Shown: positions 28,324 through 36,890, counted from the stretch's first letter. The stretch is 64,000 nucleotides of DNA from Gammaproteobacteria bacterium (GCA_018826295.1 JAHJZX010000026.1:1-64000); one strand, 5' to 3'. The notes: generated from the letters alone by a model not told the origin. Translations and numbers: made by a program.

Positions 28324-28336
28324 GAATACGTATGCA
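28324..28336. promoter_or_regulatory. LacI-family operator candidate, GAATACGTATGCA
   Basis: The 13-mer GAATACGTATGCA is palindromic around a central CG apart from one mismatch in the GAATAC/GTATGC arms. The identical sequence, in reverse orientation, is found at 63074-63086 upstream of the GH97 gene. A central CG flanked by symmetric arms is the usual form of LacI/MalR-type operators. The link to the regulator at 22498-23526 is inference. Confidence 0.65.
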
Positions 28337-28338
28337 CA

Positions 28339-28352
28339 ATTTTGCGCAAAAT
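28339..28352. promoter_or_regulatory. Perfect 14-base palindrome ATTTTGCGCAAAAT
   Basis: The sequence is its own reverse complement and lies two bases from the shared operator candidate. It could be a second regulator half of a tandem site, or a site for a different regulator. It also contributes a possible TTGCGC -35 element for the transporter gene. Confidence 0.5.
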
Positions 28353-28422
28353 GGCCGCTATCGTGTAGCTTAGACCGATCTGTGCGCTTACACAGAATAA
28401 TAAAATCATCCGGGGAGCGGGT

Positions 28423-29883
28423 ATGAAACAACCTAAGTTATCCTTTTGGCAGATCTGGAACCTCAGCTTCGGCTTTTTAGGGGTGCAGATAGGCTTTGCA
28501 CTGCAAAACGGCAACGTCAGCCGAATTTTGTCTGATCTGGGCGCCGATTTATCGTCGTTATCGTTATTCTGGCTGGCTGCGCCCATTATGGGGCTGTTGG
28601 TGCAACCTATCGTTGGTGCTGCCTCTGATCGCACCTGGAATAAACTCGGCCGCCGGCTGCCATTTATGCTTGGCGGTGCGGTTATTGCCGCAGCCGCAAT
28701 GGTATTACTGCCCAACTCGTCAATGGTGGTGGCCTTTATTCCGCCGATGTTGTTTGGTTTGCTGATTTTCGCCATTAAAGATGCCGCTTTTAATGTTACT
28801 TTTCAGCCGTTTCGTTCGCTGGTATCCGACATGGTGCCGCCAGAGCAACGTAACCTGGGCTATTCGGTACAAACCCTGCTGATTAATATCGGCGCAGTAT
28901 TTGGCTCAATTTTGCCGTTTGTGCTGACTAACGTGGTCGGGCTGGATAATGCCTCCAAAGCCGGCGAAGTGGCGCCGTCTGTGGTTTGGGCCTTTTATAT
29001 CGGTGCTACTGTGCTGTTAGGCAGCGTGCTGTGGACAGTGTTTCGTACCAAAGAATACGCGCCAGAGCAGTACTATGCCTACAAAGGCCTGGACAGCGAA
29101 GCGCAGGCATTGGCTGAACAGGTGCGTAAAGCGCGCAGTCTGGGCGAGAAATTAACTGATTTCTGGCAAACCATGCTGAGTATGCCAAAAATTATGCGGC
29201 AGCTGGCACTGGTGCAGTTTTTTAGCTGGTTTGCGTTGTTTATTATGTGGACCTATTTTCCGGCGGCTATTGCGCAAAACACCTGGGGTGTCGGCGTTGA
29301 ATGGTATAACGGTGACTATATTAACCAGATGGGCGGCGTACCGGCGCATATCGCTGCAGCCAAAGGCGCAGCCGGTGACTGGGTGGGTATTTTATATGCC
29401 GGCTACTCGCTGTTTGCCGTGTTATTCTCATTAGTGATGGCAAAACTAGCCAACCTGTTTGGCCGCAAGTTTGTCTATTCGATGGCATTGCTGGCCGGTG
29501 GCGCAGGCTATTTAAGTTTTGTGTTATTTACCGACCCGACAATGACTCATGTAAACCTGCTGATTACTCAGGTAGAAATTCCCAAAGGTGCGCTGGGGTT
29601 AATGCTGCCGATGGTCGGAGTGGGTATCGCCTGGGCGGCCATCTTGGCTATGCCGTACGCGATACTGGCTGGTGCACTACCACCAGAGAAAACCGGTGTT
29701 TATATGGGCATTTTTAACTTTACCATCGCCGCACCGCAGATTATCTCCGGTTTAATTGCCGGCTGGATCTTAGGCTCAGTGTTTGAAAACCAGGCGGTGT
29801 ATATCGTGATGCTGGCCGGCGCGGCTATGGTGTTAGGTTCGCTGGCGGTATGGCTGGTACATGATAAAGAGACAGCTAGTTAG
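28423..29883 (+). CDS. SLC45/GPH-type MFS sugar transporter (maltose/maltodextrin)
   Basis: The 486-residue protein has twelve predicted helices. Its opening, LSFWQIWNLSFGFLGVQIGFA, and motif-A-like region SDRTWNKLGRRLPFM match SLC45/GPH-type sugar symporters found in maltodextrin loci of Alteromonadales and Xanthomonadales. It would import maltose or short maltodextrins across the inner membrane by cation symport. It is divergent from the GH13 gene through a shared operator region and ends before a strong terminator at 29908-29936. The sugar specificity rests on context. Confidence 0.9.
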   Translation: MKQPKLSFWQIWNLSFGFLGVQIGFALQNGNVSRILSDLGADLSSLSLFWLAAPIMGLLVQPIVGAASDRTWNKLGRRLPFMLGGAVIAAAAMVLLPNSSMVVAFIPPMLFGLLIFAIKDAAFNVTFQPFRSLVSDMVPPEQRNLGYSVQTLLINIGAVFGSILPFVLTNVVGLDNASKAGEVAPSVVWAFYIGATVLLGSVLWTVFRTKEYAPEQYYAYKGLDSEAQALAEQVRKARSLGEKLTDFWQTMLSMPKIMRQLALVQFFSWFALFIMWTYFPAAIAQNTWGVGVEWYNGDYINQMGGVPAHIAAAKGAAGDWVGILYAGYSLFAVLFSLVMAKLANLFGRKFVYSMALLAGGAGYLSFVLFTDPTMTHVNLLITQVEIPKGALGLMLPMVGVGIAWAAILAMPYAILAGALPPEKTGVYMGIFNFTIAAPQIISGLIAGWILGSVFENQAVYIVMLAGAAMVLGSLAVWLVHDKETAS

Positions 29884-29907
29884 TTGTTTTGATAGCTATA
29901 TGTAGCC

Positions 29908-29936
29908 AAAAAAAGCGCCTGATATGGCGCTTTTTT
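29908..29936 (+). terminator. Intrinsic terminator of the sugar transporter gene
   Basis: AAAAAAAGCGCC (29908-29919), a six-base loop TGATAT, and GGCGCTTTTTT (29926-29936) form a strong stem ending in a T-tract, 25 bases after the stop codon. The A and T tracts make it potentially bidirectional. Confidence 0.9.
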
Positions 29937-30067
29937 ATTTCTATTTTTCAAAGGTATACCAGACTTTGTTAACAATGCGATTGTCAAAGCCGCTGTTTGC
30001 TATCAATATGCTTGAAGCAACAAAAGCGTGAGCTCAATCAATTAGCAAAGTGACATAAGGAATGTGA

Positions 30068-32152
30068 ATGATGGACAACAAGCACTTTGTTAAAGTGACA
30101 GCACTGGATGTCGAGGCAGGCGTAGTTGAAGCGGCCATTAATGGCAACAAAATAAAGGTGCCGTTAACAGCACATTCGCTGGCAAATGGTATCCGGTTAA
30201 AAAAGCTGGGCAATGTTCCGGTAGATCTGCTTATTGAATTCTATCCGGATGTGCGCAGCTTTGAATCAGCTGCAACGCAGCACCCTAATGTGCCCGGCCA
30301 CTGGTTTGTTTCAGGCACCTCAAAAAGCCATGATTCGGTCGATACATCAGAGCATGTTACAAAGCCGCAGGGTTCGCGTTTTGCCGATAAACCTCTGCTA
30401 AAAGCAATACTGGTCGGTGCTATATGTGTTGCTGGCCTTTTTGCCTTTTATCATCCTGAGAACGGTGATCATACCTTGGATGATAAGGCGCAGATAATTG
30501 ACAGTGGCAACCAGCCAGATGAACAGCAGTATCGGGCATTAAGACAAGACGTCACGCAAAATGCTAAAGCGGCGCAAGATTTTGCGAAAGCGATTTACGA
30601 ACAAGCATTGCAGGCTGTTGCTACTGTCATCCAAAACTACAATGCCAGTGCTTTGTCTGACCTGGAAGATGATGAGCTGCAACAGGCCTGGCAGTATCTG
30701 GTCTCAGATAACGTGGAGGCTGATCGTTATTGGCAAACAGTGGACAAGCTCTTGCCTGCGCTTGGTGATGTCGACCTGCACAAAGACAGCTGCACAGTAG
30801 GTTTGGCGCGTTGCGTAACAGAACTTAACGCATTAAATCAAAGTATTACTAAACAGCACTCGCAGTTAAAAGACATTCAGTCTGCGATGTCATTTTATAT
30901 CGCCAGTACCCTGCTATTCCGAGACCGTATAAAATTTTCAGACAACTTCGTGCGGCAGGAAAGCTTTAAAACAGTGCAAAATGCGTTCAATAGTATGCCG
31001 ATGCCGACATCATTGGCGCAGGTAAAGTCTCAGGAAAAGCCGCTTAATGACATTACCGCCACTGTCATGTTTCTTGTTGAAACCTTCCAGGATATGGAAA
31101 GCTGCCGCAAGCAAGCCAGTTCAAGCTGCAGCGGGTCAGAAGTCAGCCGCATTCTGGAGCAGGTAAAAAAATATCAGGCCTGGGGGCATCCGGCAGCTAT
31201 GCAACAGGCATTTAAACAAGTTGACCGAATGCTGTTCCCATTGATTGAGCGCCAATTGCTACTGGGTAACCAAATGTCAGTTGGTTCCTATGCTATGGCG
31301 GCACAATTTGTAACGACTATGTGGCCTTACACCGACACGACAAAGCTAAATGAAGCGTTAAAACAGCAAGAGGTGATGGCATGGATTTCCGTACTTCGCA
31401 ATTCGCCAGATAATGCACTGACAGCGGCTGTGCATGAAGCCAGTTATAAAACCGCACGGGCAAAAAACACCATTGATGGTTATCTCGATTTCCTGGATAT
31501 GTGGGAAACGTCCGAACATCAGGATGATATTAATCGCAGGCTTGCGGCAGTGCCGGAGCAAACGGCACAGCGTCGCAGTGCGCGGGCAGCAAAAAAGCAA
31601 CAGCAGACGCAGAAAAAAGAAGAGTTGCAGCGGCTGTGGGAGCAGTACCAGAAGTACACTTTTTATTGTTTGGCTCAGGACGCTGAAGAAACCACCTATG
31701 TTTTAAACGCCTGGCAACACGGGCAGTTTTATTTATATGACCCAAGGCCAGATGATGGAAAAGCATTGCTGCAGGCTTTATGTAGTGAAGTGGTGAGTAA
31801 ATGCGAAGAAGAATATGGCGATTGCTATGTGGTCGAAAAAGGCAAAAAACTGCTCTCTGAAGTAGACAATGAAATGGATATTGATGATACCGAGCAGTAT
31901 CAGGAAGACAAACGCCGTGCGCGGCGGGCTAGCCGGCATGATTACGCTGACGACGATGATCAGGTTGTGGTTGATAAAAGTCAGATGGATGATAGCCGCT
32001 ACACCTGTATTGCAGAGTCCAACTCCTATCGTGCGTCTGCGACGACAGCCTGGTCTACCGGAGCCGCCTGTGAGCAAGCGATGAATACGTGTCGCAGTAT
32101 GTCAAAATGGGGCGATGCCTGTCGGGAGGTTCGCAGCTGGCGATCCCGCTAG
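30068..32152 (+). CDS. Large single-pass membrane-anchored protein, unknown
   Basis: The 694-residue protein has a cytoplasmic N-terminal domain of about 110 residues (FVKVTALDVEAGVVEAAINGNKIKVPL). One transmembrane helix follows (LLKAILVGAICVAGLFAFYH, about residues 112-131), then a large, mostly alpha-helical outer part. That part has scattered cysteine pairs (CTVGLARC, CRKQASSSC, CSEVVSKCEEEYGDC) and ends in a basic then acidic stretch with further cysteines. A second ATG directly follows the first and may be the true start. No family recognised. Disulfide-forming periplasmic helical domains are inferred. It is monocistronic behind a terminator. Confidence 0.7.
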   Translation: MMDNKHFVKVTALDVEAGVVEAAINGNKIKVPLTAHSLANGIRLKKLGNVPVDLLIEFYPDVRSFESAATQHPNVPGHWFVSGTSKSHDSVDTSEHVTKPQGSRFADKPLLKAILVGAICVAGLFAFYHPENGDHTLDDKAQIIDSGNQPDEQQYRALRQDVTQNAKAAQDFAKAIYEQALQAVATVIQNYNASALSDLEDDELQQAWQYLVSDNVEADRYWQTVDKLLPALGDVDLHKDSCTVGLARCVTELNALNQSITKQHSQLKDIQSAMSFYIASTLLFRDRIKFSDNFVRQESFKTVQNAFNSMPMPTSLAQVKSQEKPLNDITATVMFLVETFQDMESCRKQASSSCSGSEVSRILEQVKKYQAWGHPAAMQQAFKQVDRMLFPLIERQLLLGNQMSVGSYAMAAQFVTTMWPYTDTTKLNEALKQQEVMAWISVLRNSPDNALTAAVHEASYKTARAKNTIDGYLDFLDMWETSEHQDDINRRLAAVPEQTAQRRSARAAKKQQQTQKKEELQRLWEQYQKYTFYCLAQDAEETTYVLNAWQHGQFYLYDPRPDDGKALLQALCSEVVSKCEEEYGDCYVVEKGKKLLSEVDNEMDIDDTEQYQEDKRRARRASRHDYADDDDQVVVDKSQMDDSRYTCIAESNSYRASATTAWSTGAACEQAMNTCRSMSKWGDACREVRSWRSR

Positions 32153-32193
32153 GGATTCAGTTTAACGCACGGTTTAGCATAAGCCTGTATGAA

Positions 32194-32616
32194 CTACCGC
32201 CAGCGCAGCCGGTTGTAATTCTTTTTCGCTTTAATTACGGCGCGCCAATCGGTTTTATCGCCACTTGAAACAGCAGTTAAAAACAACTGATACAGCTGTT
32301 GCCTGGCTTCCAGGTACTGCTGTTGGCCATTAAACGCCTGGCTGTCTTCTGGCCGGTACATAGTGCAGTATGCTGCAAAGTTGGCCCTGGCTTCAGTTAG
32401 TGTGTAATTGCTGTTGGGCCCGCCGCGTAAGTCATCGGCATCATCGCTATCCTGGCCGTCATCTTCCCAGAAACATAAACTGCAAATCTCATAAGCGGCT
32501 GGAGCCGTTAACGTTGGCATAAAACAACAAGGGCAAAGGTAATGGTCGTTAAATATTGGCCGGTTTTTTCGTTTTGTTGCCTGACTAACATACCATTGCA
32601 ACCATTCTAATTGCAT
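32194..32616 (-). CDS. CPCC-type cysteine-rich protein
   Basis: The 140-residue protein contains the CPCC-family core: YLCPCCFMPTL, then EICSLCFWEDDGQDSDDADD, then RGGPNSNYTLTEARANF. The two CxxC pairs probably hold a zinc ion and are followed by the conserved acidic loop. The family is widespread and of unknown function. It precedes, on the same strand, no obvious partner; the exported Cys protein gene lies 12 bases upstream and may be cotranscribed. Confidence 0.87.
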   Translation of the reverse strand: MQLEWLQWYVSQATKRKNRPIFNDHYLCPCCFMPTLTAPAAYEICSLCFWEDDGQDSDDADDLRGGPNSNYTLTEARANFAAYCTMYRPEDSQAFNGQQQYLEARQQLYQLFLTAVSSGDKTDWRAVIKAKKNYNRLRWR

Positions 32617-32628
32617 AGCAGCTCCGTA

Positions 32629-32961
32629 TTAATTGTCGTCTTTTTGTATAGCGTCTGAGGCCCGTTCGGCCTTTATCCGCTTTTCAGCTTCACGCATTTC
32701 ATTTAGCAGTTCTTGTCTGGCGGGATCTGCCACATAACGTTTGCTTACCTCATCGGTGCAATGCTTAAACTGCTCCAAATTAACAGACCAGCACACCTCG
32801 ATGCTTTTGCTTAAGGCATGTTTATCGCCTAAACAGGTTTCAAGTGCGGCTAACGCCTTTTGCTTGCATGGCTGGTAATCTTCCGAGGTGGCGGATGCCT
32901 GCACGGGCAGGCAGACTGTTAGCAGCAAAGACAGTACGTATTGCGTTATTTTGGCTACCAT
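32629..32961 (-). CDS. Small exported cysteine-containing protein
   Basis: The start at 32961, with GAGG nine bases upstream, gives 110 residues with a signal peptide MVAKITQYVLSLLLTVCLPVQASA; the frame is open 28 codons further but without signal character. The mature part is helical and charged with four spaced cysteines (PCKQKALAALETC, EVCW, FKHC) that suggest two disulfide-linked helices in a CHCH-like arrangement. No family assigned. It sits 12 bases ahead of the CPCC gene and is divergent from the rhodanese gene. Confidence 0.68.
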   Translation of the reverse strand: MVAKITQYVLSLLLTVCLPVQASATSEDYQPCKQKALAALETCLGDKHALSKSIEVCWSVNLEQFKHCTDEVSKRYVADPARQELLNEMREAEKRIKAERASDAIQKDDN

Positions 32962-33080
32962 TGGTGTTATCCCTCGGGGCATGAGCATTAACGTCTGACT
33001 GACAGCATAAGACAACCTCGGCCGCACTGGCAATTGCGTTGTCAATGATGCAAGCTGTAGCTTTGATAGGGGAGCTGACT

Positions 33081-33578
33081 ATGATGAAGTATCTACTGCC
33101 TTTGCTTGCTGCTGCGATGGCTTGCCAGGCGCAGGATATACCCAACCGTTTAATCGATTATGCTTTGTTTGCGCAAAACGTGTCGGAAGTTGCCACACTA
33201 AGACGGCAACACCGGATCAGTGAAACGCAGTTTATTGCCATGGCGCAACAACAGGATGTGGTGATTCTGGACGCGCGCAGTGAGCGGATGTTTAACCGTT
33301 TGCATGTAAAAGGCGCGGTTAATTTAAGTTTCCCGGATTTCACTGAGCAGGAATTGGCAAAAATAATCCCGTCAAAAAACACGACAATCCTGATTTACTG
33401 CAACAACAATTTTAATAATGCCCCTTCGTCTTTTCCGGTAAAAACGCCGGCAGCCAGCCTGAATGTGCATACCTATACGGCGCTGCATAGTTATGGTTAT
33501 CAGAATATCCATGAACTTGGCCCATCGTTGGATGTGACGACCACAGCGATTGAGCTGGTCGGCACTGAGCACCCCTGA
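33081..33578 (+). CDS. Exported rhodanese-domain protein
   Basis: Starting at MMKYLLPLLAAAMACQAQD, behind a GGGGAG site, gives 165 residues with a signal peptide. The rhodanese fold is shown by QQQDVVILDARSERMFNRLHVKGAVNLSF (in pieces: VVILDAR, HVKGAVNL) and the active-site loop TILIYCNNNFNNA with the catalytic cysteine. A C-terminal GYQNIHELG block completes it. The loop lacks the usual arginine of thiosulfate sulfurtransferases, so sulfur transfer to thiosulfate is uncertain. A periplasmic thiol or sulfur role is inferred. Confidence 0.85.
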   Translation: MMKYLLPLLAAAMACQAQDIPNRLIDYALFAQNVSEVATLRRQHRISETQFIAMAQQQDVVILDARSERMFNRLHVKGAVNLSFPDFTEQELAKIIPSKNTTILIYCNNNFNNAPSSFPVKTPAASLNVHTYTALHSYGYQNIHELGPSLDVTTTAIELVGTEHP

Positions 33579-33601
33579 CGAAAGCTGGCCGGAGTTAATA
33601 C

Positions 33602-34282
33602 ATGTTTAGAGCACTGGCAGGATTTTTTTGGTTAATTGAGATTATGTCATTTACTTTAAACCGGTCAGGAATTAAGACTATTACGACAACCACTGCGAGG
33701 CTCGCTATACAGCTTTATGCTGTCATAATGCTGTGCTTTCAGCTGATTAGCTGCCAGTCAATCAGGCCGGAGACGGCTTGGCAGGAAAAGCTCAATCAGG
33801 CTGTGTTGGGTGGGCAACCTTTTGACAATGTGCCTGGGCTGCAGCTAACCACTTTGTTGGACATCACTGCGGATAACTTTACCGAAGGTAAAATCTATAC
33901 GTTAAACCTAAAGCCGGTTGCAGATGAAACTGCGTTAACCACACTACTTAACAACCCAATGTTTGTTCAAGAATTTATTGATAGTGATTACACCACGGCA
34001 CGTTTCAGATTTATCAATATCATCATGTCACAGTCATTATATGACAGTGCAGGTTTTGCTTTAGTACAGCTCAATGAACATTGGTATTGGTTTTATCAGG
34101 CAGGTGTATCCAGTAAGGGGTTTTTGCCGATGTTTGCACTGAGCCAAAGTTCAGATACGCAATACACTGCCACACTGTGTGTAAGTGATTGCAGCTGGTG
34201 GGGCATAAATGCCCACGTGCTGTTAGATTTTGCTCAGCAGCAACTAACATTGCAGTACTTAACCGACGATTATTATAGGTAA
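33602..34282 (+). CDS. Hypothetical envelope protein, possible lipoprotein
   Basis: The 226-residue frame has a hydrophobic segment ending LCFQLISCQS, which could be a lipobox, but it is preceded by about 50 residues, unusually far. The true start may be the internal ATG at 33644. The mature part is beta-rich with a pair of cysteines (CVSDCSWW) near the C-terminus. No family recognised. It follows the rhodanese gene by 23 bases and may be cotranscribed with it. Confidence 0.55.
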   Translation: MFRALAGFFWLIEIMSFTLNRSGIKTITTTTARLAIQLYAVIMLCFQLISCQSIRPETAWQEKLNQAVLGGQPFDNVPGLQLTTLLDITADNFTEGKIYTLNLKPVADETALTTLLNNPMFVQEFIDSDYTTARFRFINIIMSQSLYDSAGFALVQLNEHWYWFYQAGVSSKGFLPMFALSQSSDTQYTATLCVSDCSWWGINAHVLLDFAQQQLTLQYLTDDYYR

Positions 34283-34342
34283 CGACAAACAAATGAGTTT
34301 CCGTTTGACAGCAGGCCCGGTGCGTTTACTGGTTAAACTGTT

Positions 34343-34387
34343 TTGCCAATTGGCAAGATTAAACTTCAAGTGATCTGACCCCTTGAA
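34343..34387. repeat. Two adjacent palindromes between convergent genes
   Basis: TTGCCAATTGGCAA (34343-34356) is a perfect 14-base palindrome. Nine bases on, TTCAAG (34365-34370) and CTTGAA (34382-34387) form a second inverted repeat enclosing TGATCTGACCC. They fill most of the gap between two gene ends and could act as a terminator or be the remnant of a dispersed repeat. Confidence 0.4.
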
Positions 34388-34405
34388 ACAGGCGCCTTTG
34401 TTATT

Positions 34406-35611
34406 TTAACCACTGCTGCCCAGCGGCAGGCATAACCTGGCCACGGCACCGCCTTCAGCGCGGTCGAAGCGGCTGAAATAGCCGCCGTGCTGGTTGGCGA
34501 CGCGGGCGACGATAGCCAGACCTATGCCGTGGTGCGACACGCCGTCGCTTACTTGCTCGTCAGTGTTCCAACCGGCGCCGTCGTCGATAATATCGATCAG
34601 GCAGTTGCTGCCATCGCTGCCCAGTTCAACCCAGACATGGCCGTGGCAGTAGCGCAGCGCATTGCTGAGTAAATTCGACAGCGCGCGTTGTAACAGCTTT
34701 TTGTCAGCCTGAATGTTAAGCGCCGGTGTTGGCCTGAGGCTTAATTGGTGTTCGCTGTTGGCAGCAAATTTATCAATCAGTTCGCTAATCAGTTCCGGCA
34801 GTTGCAGCTGGGTTAATTCCAGCTCAGAGCGGAAGCCTTTTTGTGCCAGGCGCAGGTAGTCGTATACGTTGTCTTCAATTTCCTGCAGGTTACGGCGGAT
34901 TTGTTTGCTGTCAGGTTTGGCCAGCTGATCTTCCAGCCGCAGCATAATAAAGCGCAGCCGCGCCAATGGGGTTTTAATATCGTGACACACGGTGTCGGCC
35001 ATTTCCCGTTGCAGCGTATTTAAGTCGGTAATGGTTTGGTTCATCCGGCTTAACGATTGCGCCAGTGGCTGCAGATATGACTGCTTACTAAGCTGAAACG
35101 CCGGTAAGCGGCCCAGTGCCACTTCGGTTAAGGCGCTCTGGCGCAGGGTTTCAACATCGCGGAACAAATTGCGGCTTAACCAGAATAAAAACAGCAGCAA
35201 TAGCAGCATAAACACATGCACTAAATCGACACTGAAATCTAACCGCGCCGGCAGGGTTAATTTGCTCAGGCATAACAAGTCGTGGTTGGCCATCGCTGCA
35301 CACAAAGACGCATTACCGGCGCTGTCGCGCATAATTTCCAGCTGGTAATCAAAACCGGGGATCGGTTGCCACATATCCTGCGGGTAGGTGACAAACAGGG
35401 CGTTGGGGCAGTCTTCGCTGGCGCTGATGCGACAACTTAGCTGTAAATCAGCCTGCTGATCATACACATAGGCCTGCTGCAGTATGCTTTGCGCGGCAAC
35501 AACGATGTCATTGCGCTGATAAATCAGGTGATAGATCTGATTTAAGCTGAAAAACAGCAGCAGCACCAGCAGCACTATTGCCAGATAAAAGCGTAATAAG
35601 GCGGAACTCAT
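34406..35611 (-). CDS. Sensor histidine kinase (second DUF3019-linked set)
   Basis: The 401-residue kinase has two transmembrane helices (near residues 8-28 and 130-148) around a short periplasmic domain with cysteine pairs (LSCRISASEDC). A HisKA box follows (MADTVCHDIKTPLARLRF, phospho-His in CHDIKTP), then an HATPase_c domain with LLSNALRYCHGH, DIIDDGAGW and HHGIGLAIVARVA. Its start overlaps the regulator stop by four bases (ATGA). It is the last gene of the DUF3019-regulator-kinase set and is paralogous in layout to the set at 18564-20862. Confidence 0.92.
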   Translation of the reverse strand: MSSALLRFYLAIVLLVLLLFFSLNQIYHLIYQRNDIVVAAQSILQQAYVYDQQADLQLSCRISASEDCPNALFVTYPQDMWQPIPGFDYQLEIMRDSAGNASLCAAMANHDLLCLSKLTLPARLDFSVDLVHVFMLLLLLFLFWLSRNLFRDVETLRQSALTEVALGRLPAFQLSKQSYLQPLAQSLSRMNQTITDLNTLQREMADTVCHDIKTPLARLRFIMLRLEDQLAKPDSKQIRRNLQEIEDNVYDYLRLAQKGFRSELELTQLQLPELISELIDKFAANSEHQLSLRPTPALNIQADKKLLQRALSNLLSNALRYCHGHVWVELGSDGSNCLIDIIDDGAGWNTDEQVSDGVSHHGIGLAIVARVANQHGGYFSRFDRAEGGAVARLCLPLGSSG

Positions 35612-36309
35612 GCCGGCTCTGCCTCGTTGTTGTGGTACGATATGCAGTAGCCTTTACCCCAGATATTGCGGATATTCCAGTGTGGATCGACTGCCTGCAG
35701 TTTGCGCCTTAGCCTTGAAGCGCGGCCATCGAAAGTGCGGTCGGCGCCATCGTATTCACGGCCCAGTTGTTCACGAAACAGCCGCTCGCGGCTGACCACC
35801 ACCGGATAATTAGTTATCAGGCAAATCAGCAACTGCAGCTCGGCGCCGGTCAGGTTAATGTCCTCGCCGGCCACGCTGACGCTGCCGGCTTTTTGGTCGA
35901 TCAGCAGGTTGCCTTGCTGCAGCATATCGCCACTGCTGGCGGCACTATGTTGTTCGCTGAGGAAAATGCGGATTTTCGCCAGTAAAATACGCGGATCCAG
36001 CGGTTTTAGCAGATAGTCCTGCGCGCCTAATTGCAGCCCTTCCAGCTGGGCGGCAACCGAGGTTTGCGCCGTCATAAATAAAATCGGCCCTTTAAACTGC
36101 TGACGGATTTGCCGCACTAAATCGAAGCCATTGCTGCCCGGTAGCATCACATCGCAGACCATTAAATCAAATGCCTGCGCCAGTAGCAGTTTTTTTGCGG
36201 TTAACGCATTGCCGCATTGCGTAACCTGAAAGCCCTCATGGCGCAGAAAATCTTCTACCAGTCGCGCCAGTTCCAGATCATCTTCAATTAGCAGAATATG
36301 CGCTGTCAT
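35608..36309 (-). CDS. OmpR-family response regulator (second DUF3019-linked set)
   Basis: The start MTAHILLIEDDLELARLVEDF overlaps the DUF3019 stop (ATGA) and gives 233 residues; five further in-frame codons precede it. The receiver domain has acidic residues ED, phospho-Asp in DLMVCDVMLPGSNG and Lys in LLKPLDPRILL. The winged helix includes NLTGAELQLLICLITNYP and FDGRASRLRRKLQ. It probably controls the genes of its own cluster and perhaps the upstream TonB receptor. Confidence 0.93.
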   Translation of the reverse strand: MTAHILLIEDDLELARLVEDFLRHEGFQVTQCGNALTAKKLLLAQAFDLMVCDVMLPGSNGFDLVRQIRQQFKGPILFMTAQTSVAAQLEGLQLGAQDYLLKPLDPRILLAKIRIFLSEQHSAASSGDMLQQGNLLIDQKAGSVSVAGEDINLTGAELQLLICLITNYPVVVSRERLFREQLGREYDGADRTFDGRASRLRRKLQAVDPHWNIRNIWGKGYCISYHNNEAEPA

Positions 36310-36695
36310 TGCAGCAACCACCAACCGTTGCGGCTTTTATTCAGTAAATGCTCACCTGATTGTAAATCGACTGTGAGCAGCCGCAGTTGCCGTTGTGCCA
36401 GTAGCTTTCCACTGGCCTGATCTTTTAGCAGCAGCAGGGTGTCCTGTTGCAGCGGCAGCGCCAGTTTAACCTGGGCCGCTTCAGACTGGCATAGTAGCGG
36501 CCTATCGGGGGCGCTTTGCTGATACAGGCAGGCCGGTTGCCTCTGCTGCCAGCTAAGGGTCAGATGCAATACACAATCCTGGCCGGCGTGCTGTACGCAC
36601 AACCTTGGCGCCACGGCAAAGTCAGCTGAGGCAAAGTCATCTGCCAGCGCCGGCAAAACCAGTAACAGAGCTGAGGCCGCAATAATTTTCATCAT
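36306..36695 (-). CDS. DUF3019 family exported protein (second copy)
   Basis: The 129-residue protein opens MMKIIAASALLLVLPALADD, a signal peptide. It shares the DUF3019 pattern with the first copy: FAVAPRLCVQHAGQDCVLHLTLSW, then ACLYQQSAPDRPLLCQS, a beta core and a final short strand. The second methionine is an equally good start. It couples by ATGA to the regulator. Unlike the first locus, no MipA gene precedes it; only a short barrel-like tail is visible upstream. Confidence 0.8.
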   Translation of the reverse strand: MMKIIAASALLLVLPALADDFASADFAVAPRLCVQHAGQDCVLHLTLSWQQRQPACLYQQSAPDRPLLCQSEAAQVKLALPLQQDTLLLLKDQASGKLLAQRQLRLLTVDLQSGEHLLNKSRNGWWLLQ

Positions 36696-36707
36696 CGTCT
36701 TCTGCTG

Positions 36708-36890
36708 CTAAACGGTATAGCTAAGGGTGACGGAATAACTGAGTGTGCCGTGCGCGCGGCAATTAGTAAAGCTGCCGTGCCGGGTTGCCCTGTAAGCCCG
36801 ACAGCAGACGGGGCCGGCATGTAACCGGCACCCGCTGCTAACATCAGGCTGGCAGCAGCATTACCATCAGAATTGCCATCAAACCTGCCA
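36708..36890 (-). other. Possible decayed MipA tail upstream of second DUF3019 gene
   Basis: The minus strand ending at 36708 can be read as GTLSYSVTLSYTV followed by TAG, the alternating pattern of an outer-membrane barrel end, 12 bases before the DUF3019 start. This is where MipA ends in the first locus. The frame is closed by a stop about 50 codons upstream, and the rest does not look like MipA. It also contains the hairpin-forming GCCGGTTACATGCCGGC. The call is tentative. Confidence 0.25.

Larger units (their letters stand above)
28221..28422. promoter_or_regulatory. Divergent control region of amylase and sugar transporter
   Basis: This 202-base spacer separates the amylase (minus) and the transporter (plus) and holds two adjacent operator-like sequences at 28324-28336 and 28339-28352, centred 16 bases apart. 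A strong GGGGAG ribosome site precedes the transporter ATG. Promoter hexamers could not be fixed with confidence. Confidence 0.55.
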
